Below, one piece after another: positions 54,374 through 63,100 of a stretch of DNA of 64,000 nucleotides. Within the stretch, counting starts at the first letter, position 1. Each line of letters opens with the position of its first letter. The DNA comes from Strongylocentrotus droebachiensis. Lineage: Eukaryota > Echinodermata > Echinoidea > Camarodonta > Strongylocentrotidae. The notes under the pieces are model-generated. The model was not told the origin of the DNA. It ran no database searches and saw only the letters and a program-made list of their open reading frames with translations. Location: contig JAVYIG010002521.1 of NCBI GenBank assembly GCA_035222895.1, forward strand, positions 62,001 to 126,000, in the 5' to 3' direction. Both the position numbers and the translations under genes were made by a program.

Positions 54374-57300
54374 TGATAATAATGGAAATATCAATACAAA
54401 TATTAACACAATATGACAACAATAAAAATGACAATCATAATGGTTCGAGGGAGTAGGTACACAATAAAGAAGAGTCTCTTTCGTCGATAATTTTAAATTA
54501 TACACGTTATATCACTGCATAGAATGATAGTATCACCATCCAATCAAAATTCGTCTTGTTACAATAGACCAGTTTACAGTTAAATAGCACATGTCCCAAA
54601 TGACGCCGAATATACACAGATCTTCAAAATATGAAGAGGTCCCACTTTGTACATTTTTGAAATAATCCCTCCCACAGCGTCTTTTCAAAGCATACCTCCA
54701 CCTGTGCATCATGGAGTGCACTGCTTGTGCATACATGAATAATGATTACATAACTTTCATGAGCACGTATCCAGTATTTTGTCTCCGTGTATTTCACAAT
54801 TTGGTCTGAAACTACCTTTATCTGCTCATGCTCAGACTGCAACTATGAACTGGCTTATCAGAATAAACGATATAACCAGTAACTATTCGGGTTTAAAGGA
54901 AGGGTTCTCACCTGCTTCCAAAAGTGGCTTGAAGGAATGTCTGAATTCCGGACACGACGAAGACAGTCGAGATCAGTTGGGCGTTGGTGAGCAAGTCACC
55001 CTGAAAACACATCACTGGAGCAATAATTAGCGGGTAGGTAAACAGGCTGCTCATCTCCGTAAGAAAGTGCTACAAATGAGAGAGGAAAATGGTATGTCTT
55101 CATGTATATACATAACGCCCTACTGCACTAGATTGGCCAGGAGGGATTATACTTCCGTGCATGGTCACTGACGATCAGCCATGCATGAAGTCTTTCGACT
55201 TTTGTGTGCATGGCTGATCGTCAACGAAACGGAGTTAAGTCTTTTGTCAACTCTGTTTGTTGCTACGACAGGCAGCCAGTAAAAACAAAAGTTTACACCT
55301 AGAAAATTGCTAATTATTTTAAAAATCATCTATGAACAGTAAATTATTATACATTTTATGAAAGAGTGTTTTATCCCGAATCATTTAGTATCATTTTGTG
55401 TGGTATGTGTTACCCTTGGATGAACAGGAGGCAATGTTTGGGAGTGCAAAAATCGACTTGCGCCAAAGTTGCTTATGTCCGCTAATCCCAATATAATACA
55501 TACTGTAGGCATCACTTTGGCGCAATTTGACTTTTGTACTCTCGCAAACAATGCCTCCTGCTCATCCAAGCGTGAACACATACCACACAAAAATGATACC
55601 AAAGGATTTGGGATAAAACACTCTTTCATAAGATGTATAATGATTTACTGTTCATAGATGATTTTTAAAATAATTAGCGATTTCATAGGTGTAACTTTGT
55701 TTTGACTCACACGGTATATATGAGGAAAGAAGAAATATTGGAACAACAGTAGGATATAGAAAATAAAAGAACTTTCAGCTATAATCTCAAAGAAATACAT
55801 AGGGAAAATAGTAAAGAAAACTAACGGCATTATACAGAAACACAAGGAAAGAGATAAAGAGAGACAAGAGAAATACATTAAAAACATCCTCATTGCTAGA
55901 AAAATTTCACTTGATGCTTTTAATTTTTTGACTTTCAGTTCAGTTCAGTTCAGTTCATTTTATTTTATTCAAAACCACACAAAGCATGATATAATCTGTT
56001 ACATAAAAAAGAGACTGGTAATAGTACATCAATCAACATATTCTAACTTGATTACATCATAAACTGAATGGTTTTAGGACCCCTTTAGAAGCTAAGCTTG
56101 TGAGCGGGGCCTTATAGTCAACAAAATACATACATTTACAGTAAAAAGAATGTTACGTATGATTATACAATGGATGAAAATACTAAGCTACAGAATATAC
56201 AATTTTTGTACTATTTTTTATATCATCAGGCAGACCCTAATCCATTATTTAATGCAAGAGATATGGAAAGAGGTCGGAGTGACATTTGTTCTTGCAAAAG
56301 GCTGACGAATAAGAGACCTTTGACGTGTATTATAATTATGAATTTGCGATTTCTGACGGAATAAATCTTTTAACGTAAATTCATGAGGCATAGACTTAAG
56401 ATTAAACATAAACAATATGCAATTGAACGACACAAGTCCACTTAGTGGTAACATTCTTATAGTCGAAGGAACAATGGAGAACTTGGATGTCTATAATAAG
56501 AATTAGTAATAAGCCGTATTGCCTTCTTCTGCCATACTCTCAACTTATCAAGATATGACTTAAAAGTGTTTCCCCAGGCAACATTACAATATGTCAAATA
56601 AGGAAGAATAATACTATAGGATTTCCCGGCCAAATTCGCGTGTTTATCATTCGAATTCATTTACTTTGCATTTAAGTTAGCGCAGATCGGCTTTGCCATG
56701 CCAATTATCATTCAATTTTCCAGTTTTTGTATTTAATTTAGGATTTTGGTCGAAGGGTTGCATAGATCTGTCATTCAATTTAGAAACTTCTCAACTAGCA
56801 TTCAAATTAATATTCACTTGTCGAAGCGTAATTTTTATAATTCAAATTAACACCTGTCATTCGTATTCGTAATATTTTTATTCAAGTTAGGAATGTTAGG
56901 GGGAAGAATCGCAACAAACTTTTACAGTTTTTAAATAATGCAGTTAAAATGCATGATTTGCCATTGGGGTCTAAGCTGTTATTCCATTTATTTATTTTCA
57001 GGACAATGCAGATGGGTGCAGTCAGACATAAAGTAAAGAAGGGTGATATCAAGGGATATGGCATTTCTGCACGGACATGTTCATATACCCGGGAAAGGTG
57101 GGGCTACCCTCAATCGCCCCTTTTTACTACAAACTCGGAATTCTACAAAAGTAATTCACATCGTCTCTTACACCCAGCACACCCCTCTGTTTTCTTAAAG
57201 AGTTTCATAGTTTACTTACCCCGCCAGCAGATCGATGGCTAAAGACATGGCTGAATAATGAATCCTGTTCAATTGTTGACTCTAGTCCCTACCCCAGTCA

Positions 57301-60300
57301 CAATATTGTACCCTTCTTCCATAATGAAATTATGATGACATTATGATAAATTTATGATGAAACATAAGACAAACAACTTCCTTACATGAACATTTACAAA
57401 TATACTGAGACCATCAGGTCCGTAGATGCAAGTCGTTTTCTTTTTATTAACAATCAAACTTAAATGCTGATGAATATCAGAAAAATCTAATAATAGTATA
57501 AGTGTACAAATGCAAGAAAATGAAATATGATGAAATACACATGAAAAAACAATCTTGAAAGAAAAAGAATGAGCTATAAAAAGTGTGTAATAAACGAGAA
57601 ATGTATATTGACCATCAATTTAAGTGCACAAAGTGCTAATTTGAATGCTACAAATGAATTAGAATGCTAAAAGTACACCATCGCGTTGTCAGAAAATCGT
57701 GTTGCGCCAAATCGAATGACCAAATAGCGAAAGAAAGACATTGTTCATTAATTTGAATGAAACATACGTAGATTCTAACGAAAATTCCATAGATTTGAAA
57801 ACTAGAAAAGGGAATATAAACCCGAGATAAACCTGACTGCACTAAAACCGTCGAATTTGAACGCAAGACAAATGAATTTGAATGACAAACTCGCGAATTT
57901 GGCCGGGAAATCCTATATTATATAATGTTATCAGCACTCTTTCAGGTAAAATATATTTTAATCTAAAAATGACACCTACACTACGGGACAACTTTGTGCA
58001 TACAGCATCTAAATGATTTCTTCAAGATAAATGCTCATCCATGGTGAACCCTAAGAACTGAACATTTTCACTAAGCGCAACATCATGGCCCCCAACACTA
58101 AGAAAAGTAATGCCATCTGGAAGCTTTTTACCCTTGGAGCGAAAAATAACACATTTGGTCTTTTGAACATTCAACAATAACTTATTACAACTATACCATG
58201 CATACAGTTTCTGAATCCCTTTGTCAAGGATTTGGCATTTGTAATTGTCGGGTTGGCACAAAATGTTTGATTGTCTGTTTCTTTGCCCTGAATGTAGGAC
58301 GACATAATGCTTTTCAAAGTGAAAGAACGATTTCGTATGATTTATTATCAGTTATAAATATATTTGTATTTTTACTGTTATTTAACAGTGTACATTCAAT
58401 TGCTATACTAGATTTCATGCATTAATTTTGTATATTATCCAGTAAGTTACTATCCTGTAATATTTGTGTCATTGTAAATATGTATTTAACAATTTAGGTA
58501 TCCCTAATGTCTTTCTCAACTGAGCCTTAGTAGTTTCTATACTTTGTTAATGAACTCTCGAAAGTATATGTTGCCTTTTTTTCAAAGTCTAATAAATACC
58601 GAAATGTGCTAGTAGTTACTTTTCATCGGATTTAAAAACTAATTACCGTCTATACTATAAGGTTTTATTAAGATAAAGCATGCAACAACTTTTTCCTATT
58701 GATTTTGTTATTATTATAATTACTTTAAAAAGAAAACTACTGTTCCTTATTATGTTTAACAGGGCCTCATGGAGGACCACCATCATTGGTGATATTGGGT
58801 CACCCTGTCTAAATATCACAATATAAATAAATAAGTAAATAAATACAAGAATGAAAAGATCTTTAATAATAAAAAAAATTATATCAATTTTAAATGCGAG
58901 CAAGCGTAGCGAGCGCGCTTTGTGTGAAATCAAATGAGGAGTTGCTCTTAGTCGCTTTTAATTGGGATGAAATTGTATGGTGAAAGGAAAAGGGGGCATT
59001 TATCCGAAGGGAAAAGGACACTTATTAGAAAAAGAAATGGAGCAAGTTTCAAAATAAAAAGGGAAATCATCAGAATTGAAAAGGGGGCACTTATGTGAAT
59101 GAAAAGGATACATACAAAGGAAAAGAGGCACTTTTCAAAATATAAGGGGCATCTCTCGGATTTGAAAAGAGGCAATTATAAGAGGCAAAGGGGCACTTGT
59201 ACCTGAAAAGAGGCACTCACCTGATGTGAATAGGGGCATTTGTGAAAATGGAGAGGGTACTTATTACAACGGAAAATGTGCACGTGTCGAAGGAAAGGGA
59301 CACCTATTAGATTTTAATAGAGGAGGTGAAAATGGGCATTCATAAGAGATGTAAAGGGCACTTATAACAAAGGGCAAGGGTAAAAGTAAAAGAGTAAAAG
59401 AGCACCTCTCAGATTTTAATATGGTAAATTATTATTGGTGAGGGGGCTCTTATCAAAATTGGTAAGGGGCACTTATACAAAAGTCGAACGGGCGCCTATT
59501 AAAAGGGGCATTTATCTGAAGCAAAATGATGCACTTCTCCTATGTAGAAAGGGGCGCGAAAGGGATCCTTGAAAAAGTGGGGGCACTATGCCCCCTTTCC
59601 CCGTCCACCTCCCCCGGGTCAGCAGCCTCTGTTCATCATATGAATCATACAGCAGCATGTCTAAGTATCTACATTATCTTTTACTATGTACATACTGGTA
59701 ACTCATTGCACATGTGTAATATTAAGTTTAATTTAATGTCAACTCCATGTGTATAATCGTAGGATAGGCAATACAGCTTTAAAATCATTTGTAGAGCTAT
59801 AACGTAGGAAGACTGAGGTGAGATGTGTATATTGAATCTACCCCTATTTCTGTATTACTAGTTCTTATAGTTTACAGTAATTTTGATATCAGTCCGGTCA
59901 ATTTCAGGTCAAGAAACGCGCGCTACGCCATTATTAGCAAAAGCATTTTATAAAGAATCGCGCACACGCGCATGCGCGCCCGTTTTCGTTTGTCACGGCC
60001 GAACGCAAAATAATTCCTCCTAGATTTTTTTTGACACGATATACCTAATTTTTTCCGCGAACAATTTGAAACCATATGTATCTCTGCATTTGCAACTGTT
60101 TGGATTTACTTTTTTCCCCTGTATATTATACAATAATCACAAATTGGAGTAAATTTCAGATTTGTTCATGTATGGCTTATTAAGATGAAGAAATTAGACA
60201 TTTGTATGTGTAATGTGAAAATTAACAACAGAAGAAAACATTTATATATGTGGTTTATATGGTAAGGCTTTATTAGCAGTCAGGGAACATCACCATCACA

Positions 60301-63100
60301 ATACTAAATGATTTGATGTTTTGGGGTTAATCAGACAGATGAAATATTTCTACATGTATACATTTCGGGAGTACTAATAGAGTTTTGACTTATAATAATA
60401 GTCTATCAAACGTAATATTATATTAATTTGTGAAAACATAACCCTCACTTGTTCTACAAATCATAGCCCTTAATATGTTTGCAATTCCGTTGCAGCCCAT
60501 GCACATAAACTTTATTGTCAGTGATTGCAATGAAAACATGAAAATGCTTATCAAAGTACAATCTGATAATATTGTAGAACAAAATAAGCTTGACGGCTAG
60601 AAGGCCATATGGCCACCACTCAAAATCTACTTGTACAGTTCGAGTAACATAACATAACGTTACTTCAAGTGATAATGAATCATATAAAAAAACTGTTATT
60701 GAATACAGTGACCTTGTTAATTAGTTGGGTTGTTTTAACACACGCATGTATTTAATTCCATATAAGGTAGTCTCATAGTCTGATTGAGCAAGGGACGTAC
60801 GTAGATTAATACAAAGCAGTCTTGACCATAATTAATTTGCTTGAAACTATCGCATACATGCAATAAATTATTTATTTTCTCCTCGGCGCTGCTCTGTGGC
60901 GACCGTCACTGGTTATTTTGTCCTTCTCATATTTGTGTAAACTTGTCAATTTTGTGGATATGTCTTCTTGTAATTCGTGGTCGTCTGAAAGCACAATGGC
61001 GTTTGCACATTCAAGGATAAGTAGCTGTTTTCATTGCGGTTCTGGTGATATCTGTGGAAATACGACCAGGACAAGCAATCGAGACCCGACCATACCCTAC
61101 CAGTCTTGTGTACTCACGGGGTGAGCTGCTAAAGATACGGGACACAGCAGCAGCAACTCGATCGACCGGCTTTGACGACTTCCCGAATGAATAATAATAT
61201 GATATTCAGCTTTTAAATAGCGCTTAATTAAAAAACTAGGCTTGTAAACAACGGAAGAGATGTAGGAAAGGGGGCGTCAGTATTGTAATATTTGTAGTAT
61301 TCATTTATGTACCGACAGTAGATTTATCTGATACACAGGTGGAAGTATTCTTCTCAAGAGGGCAAACAAAAGGTAGTCATGAAGCACCTCCATTACTTCG
61401 ATAGTGATTATTCTAAAATGCACAAGTGGGACGTATCCATAGTGTAAAAGATCTGTGGATATTTGGGGGTCATGCGCTCTGAAGCTTATTTACGAACTGG
61501 CTTATACAGATGGGCTAATAATGAGAGTCTTTCTTTGAGTTTGAGTTTGAGTTTGAGTTTATTGATTTCACATTTCACATGCAGAAATAATACAGATAAC
61601 AAATATACATAAAATACATATTGTGTCATAATTGAAAAAAAATGATTATATTAATTGTCAAGGTAATCATCACATTTATTGACAACTAATATCATTTAAA
61701 GGAAACCCAGACAAAAGTACAAATTGTGAAATGTGCAGGAACCTATAGAAAAGCAGAGCTTGTAAAGAATAGGTTCCTGGGAGACTTGAAAAATAACAGG
61801 GACAGAAAATGTTTACTGTAGAGAGAGGTACACAATTAAAATTAAGACGGCAGTAATTTGACAAATAATTGTTTGCGAGTTCAATACAATACAATACAGA
61901 AAAAAGAAAGAAAAAGAAAAAGAAATACATTAAAACGAGGAGTAACGAGCCAATAAATAGCAGAGTGTGCACCTATCTCTACCACACATGTTTGCACATC
62001 ATGACCACCGCCACCTGATAATATGGACTTTTCGATTTGAACGACGAGAACGTGGACTGCAACGTGTGACATCCTTTTAAGGCACTGCCAGTGCCTTATA
62101 AGGACGTCACACGTGACTGTCAGTGCCTTAAAAGGAAGTCACACGTCCACGTCCACGCGAATCGAAAAGTCCCTAATGTGTATGTTGATGAGGACATTAA
62201 TTTGACGCGACAATGTTGAAATGAAAACTCTCAATTCGCAAATATCTTTTAGGTATAAGCTGAAGATGCAATATTTCATAATGTTGGCAGCTTAGCTCAA
62301 TCCTAGGATTCGTCAAAGTAGTACTTGAAAAAGAGAAAATGCAGGGGATTTTGCTAAGTTTGCTGTCTCAAGCATGTCAAGTTAGCCCTGTTTCTTCATA
62401 AATCGTCTAATATTTGCTCCCAAATTTAAGGTATGTAAGGCATATAAGAAATAAGGTTCGCTATGCGGACCTTTATGCTCCATATATTTCCGATTTCAGT
62501 GATGGAAATGGACGGTTTTTATACCGTTCACTTTTCCCTATCCAAAATTGTCCCTATCCACAGCAATACAAACCAATGTCCCACATCAACATACGTTTCC
62601 TCAGGGTTTTTTCTTTCTTATACTATTTCTTAAAGCACTTTGTTTTCCTGTATCTATTGTTATTATTATACTCCATTTCATTCCTAGAAATCAAATCAAA
62701 TAGGATGGATATAGTTTGAATGAACCCGGGAATGAACATTTTGAAACGCATTACTCACGCCCATTTTTGCCTATCGTTCCCTGTGCAATATGACTGCGAT
62801 TTTTAAATTAATTGCTGTATTTGTAATGAAATGGGTCAATCACTACACAATTACACTGTCAAATATTAGTGACAGTCCACCCCTATTTTAGCACAAGTTT
62901 ACATGGGCACAATTTACCTGAAATGCAAGCACGACAGTTGAGTACCACGGTGGCCTATCATCGATGCCATAAGTGACGATACTGTGGATGTTAGCTAGGA
63001 TGGCTTCAGCCCTCTCCTTGGCCTCCCGAGTTCTCTGGAGTGGTTCTGTTTCATCTCGAACTTCCACCAGCTCGATATCAGCAACGGTTCCGTTCTCCAT
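40113..63100 (-). CDS. SLC23A1-like: SLC23-family transporter, gene B (12 coding exons, 628 aa)
   Basis: Tandem paralog of the gene at 4803-34881, same strand and about 96% identical by hand comparison. Coding exons: 63100-62918, 55069-54912, 54084-53993, 52820-52744, 50936-50755, 48961-48841, 47412-47256, 44292-44039, 43215-43086, 41724-41581, 40902-40807, 40405-40113. Exon lengths and phases match gene A except the last exon, which is 18 nt longer through a perfect in-frame tandem repeat (ASSQDD-type hexapeptide). The signature [10 protein letters not shown], the Gln-His pair, E349 and both N-glycosylation sequons are retained, so the protein should be functional with the same fold. Seven of about 26 substitutions fall in the cytoplasmic N-terminal 61 residues. 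The conserved start at 63100 is preferred although the frame stays open upstream. Intron sizes differ strongly from gene A because of lineage-specific insertions. Confidence 0.93.
40807..40902 (-). CDS. SLC23A1-like: Gene B exon 11 (residues 500-532)
   Basis: Protein identical to gene A exon 11. Acceptor TTCATAG, donor CCAG/GTATTT, phase 1. Confidence 0.92.
41581..41724 (-). CDS. SLC23A1-like: Gene B exon 10 (residues 452-500)
   Basis: One residue change (Tyr to His in AVPSHINSN). Acceptor AATCAG, donor ACAG/GTAGGC, phase 1. Confidence 0.94.
41940..42720. repeat. Dispersed repeat in gene B intron 9
   Basis: Copy of the repeat at 6640-7380 in the orthologous intron, with an extra G/C homopolymer insertion near 42208-42235. 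Confidence 0.6.
43086..43215 (-). CDS. SLC23A1-like: Gene B exon 9 (residues 409-452)
   Basis: Protein sequence identical to gene A exon 9. Acceptor CTGCAG, donor ATTTG/GTATGG, phase 1. Confidence 0.93.
43362..43520 (+). mobile_element. tRNA-like SINE, gene B intron 8
   Basis: GATGAGCTAGTGGATAATAC resembles box A and GGGGTTCAAATGCC box B. The tail CTACATTTGCCACTCTCCAC is shared in inverted form with 7270-7290, 21160-21180 and 42590-42610. Confidence 0.5.
44039..44292 (-). CDS. SLC23A1-like: Gene B exon 8 (residues 324-408), NAT signature exon
   Basis: Carries [19 protein letters not shown] and the signature [10 protein letters not shown], again with Gln first. Two conservative changes from gene A (Thr to Ser, Ile to Cys). 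Acceptor CTCAAG, donor AAAG/GTAATC, phase 0. Confidence 0.95.
44398..44545. repeat. G/C/A homopolymer cluster
   Basis: Successive runs of G, C, A and G, probably a degenerate MITE interior; sequence accuracy is doubtful here. Confidence 0.6.
45105..45915. repeat. GC-rich tandem array, about 96-bp period, gene B intron 7
   Basis: About eight units with GCTCATCTGACCGTAATTAA, TACCTAAAACCCCTGAGCTT and CCGGGGGCTCTGCCCCCTGG. Reverse orientation relative to the related arrays at 30110 and 32380. Confidence 0.9.
46315..47098. mobile_element. Tc1/mariner-like foldback element, gene B intron 7
   Basis: Orthologous copy of 15475-16140. The right end GACTCACACAG abuts TA. Internal (CA)n and (GT)n tracts. 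Confidence 0.75.
47256..47412 (-). CDS. SLC23A1-like: Gene B exon 7 (residues 272-324)
   Basis: One residue change (Ala to Ile in YILTITDVF). Acceptor GTACAG, donor CCAG/GTGATT, phase 1. Confidence 0.94.
47852..48016. mobile_element. Foldback MITE, gene B intron 6
   Basis: Orthologous counterpart of 17854-18019. Confidence 0.7.
48085..48735. repeat. Dispersed repeat, gene B intron 6
   Basis: Longer copy of the repeat at 18225-18565. Its inverted arms include AACCTTTTAATTTG-like and CCAAAAGC segments. The open frame at about 48306-48560 lies wholly inside this repeat and is not a gene. Confidence 0.7.
48841..48961 (-). CDS. SLC23A1-like: Gene B exon 6 (residues 231-271)
   Basis: Differs from gene A by one residue (Gly to Arg in the TKSRGV loop). 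Acceptor TTACAG, donor CCG/GTAAGT, phase 0. Confidence 0.94.
49477..49800. mobile_element. Inverted-repeat element in gene B intron 5
   Basis: Ends GGCCATTTAGAAAAATATACATG with GTTTAGCGTCC, and GGACGCTAAAC with ATTATTTGGCC, are inverted; the interior has GGGGCCGCCTCC and GGGCCTCCTCC motifs. Gene A intron 5 (354 bp) lacks it, so it contributes to the 1.4-kb excess of gene B's intron. Confidence 0.65.
50755..50936 (-). CDS. SLC23A1-like: Gene B exon 5 (residues 171-231)
   Basis: Begins [17 protein letters not shown] (two changes from gene A) and keeps [20 protein letters not shown]. Acceptor CTATAG, donor GAAT/GTGAGT, phase 2. No ATG-initiated open frame covers it. Confidence 0.93.
51495..51570 (-). 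mobile_element. tRNA-derived SINE head, gene B intron 4
   Basis: On the minus strand CCTAGTGGTAGTCGCTGCC and GGGTTCGAAGCCCGC resemble tRNA boxes A and B. No complete cloverleaf, so not called as a tRNA gene. Confidence 0.6.
52744..52820 (-). CDS. SLC23A1-like: Gene B exon 4 (residues 145-170)
   Basis: 77-nt glycosylated-loop exon with both N-x-T sequons kept. Acceptor GGAATAG, donor GAA/GTAAGT, phase 0. Confidence 0.9.
53993..54084 (-). CDS. SLC23A1-like: Gene B exon 3 (residues 114-145)
   Basis: Encodes the same [19 protein letters not shown] segment, with Leu to Met and Glu to Gln changes next to [10 protein letters not shown]. Acceptor CTGCAG, donor GAG/GTATGT. As in gene A, an (AGT)n tract sits immediately upstream of the acceptor. 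Confidence 0.93.
54110..54305. repeat. (AGT)n microsatellite upstream of gene B exon 3
   Basis: Orthologous to 22576-22790, with a different length and pattern of interruptions. Confidence 0.9.
54564..54860. other. Insertion in gene B intron 2
   Basis: Gene A intron 2 runs directly from CTTGTTACAATTG to AAATAAACGATAT. Gene B has about 280 bp between these flanks, starting GACCAGTTTACAGTT and ending AACTATGAACTGGCTTA, a weak inverted pair. Probably a MITE. Confidence 0.5.
54912..55069 (-). CDS. SLC23A1-like: Gene B exon 2 (residues 62-114)
   Basis: Same length and phase as gene A exon 2. Four substitutions change TM1 and the following loop (Leu to Tyr, Leu to Met, Ile to Phe, Thr to Asn). 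Acceptor TTTGTAG, donor CAG/GTGAGA. Confidence 0.93.
55277..55714. mobile_element. Tc1/mariner-like foldback element, gene B intron 1
   Basis: Third, shorter and better preserved palindromic member of the family (inverted arms AAAGTTTACACCTAG and TAGGTGTAACTTT). No counterpart found in gene A intron 1, so it may be post-duplication or lost from A. Confidence 0.75.
55935..56618 (-). pseudogene. CR1-like LINE, 3' end (RT C-terminus and tail)
   Basis: Minus-strand reading gives [20 protein letters not shown] then [15 protein letters not shown], followed, frame-broken, by [20 protein letters not shown] and RQPFARTN, characteristic of the end of CR1-clade ORF2. The 3' end has a short (TGAAC)n tandem tail at about 55938-55958, typical of CR1-like elements. 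The 5' part continues beyond the inserted element at 56619-57913. Confidence 0.85.
56619..57913. mobile_element. 1.3-kb terminal-inverted-repeat element nested in the LINE
   Basis: Inverted ends GGATTTCCCGGCCAAATTCG at 56619 and the complement ending at 57913, extending over about 40 bp. Flanked by TATA on both sides (56615-56618, 57914-57917). The interior repeats ATTCGAATT/ATTCAAATT-like motifs and has no transposase frame. Confidence 0.85.
57914..58262 (-). pseudogene. CR1-like LINE, upstream part of reverse transcriptase
   Basis: Minus frame reads [20 protein letters not shown], then [14 protein letters not shown], the RT thumb-region pattern of CR1/L2 elements (CNKLSLN..KT, FLG...DE.L.W). 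A TGA replaces the codon after EHLS, and a coding-like frame continues to the insertion at 57913. 5'-truncated. Confidence 0.85.
58930..59570. repeat. Degenerate GGGGCA(C/T)TTAT repeat
   Basis: Roughly 35-45-bp units built on GAAAAGGGGCACTTAT, each diverged and separated by variable A/G-rich sequence. On the minus strand the open frame shows recurring CPLF-type peptides caused by the repeat. Confidence 0.7.
59600..61530. other. Intron 1 of gene B, no feature identified
   Basis: AT-rich intronic sequence. A 60918-61124 open frame (+) is slightly less AT-rich but has no recognisable motif and no counterpart in gene A. Confidence 0.4.
61533..61990 (-). mobile_element. Possible LINE 3' end with (CTCAAA)n tail
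   Basis: Four TTTGAG units at 61533-61560 followed by AT-rich sequence, similar in layout to the 3' tail of the CR1-like element at 55935. No coding motif seen, so the assignment is tentative. Confidence 0.35.
62024..62173. mobile_element. 150-bp MITE, GGGACTTTTCGATT ends
   Basis: Inverted ends TGGACTTTTCGATT and AATCGAAAAGTCCC, bounded by TA. The arms contain GTGTGACATCCTTTTAAGGC in both orientations. Related to the element at 7969-8715 (ends GGGACTTTTAGA, internal TTTTAAGGCACTG). Confidence 0.8.
62918..63100 (-). CDS. SLC23A1-like: Gene B exon 1 (residues 1-61)
   Basis: Counterpart of 34699-34881, starting [14 protein letters not shown] and ending VVLAFQ; donor CAG/GTAAAT, phase 0. Seven of 61 residues differ from gene A, the highest density in the protein. 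A TATA/TACCTATA-rich insertion just upstream removes the in-frame stop found in gene A, so a longer N-terminus is formally possible but not conserved. Confidence 0.9.

Noticed and set aside
60918-61124. 68-codon + strand open frame with several Cys
   Set aside because: No family recognised, no splice-linked partners seen, and no counterpart in gene A.
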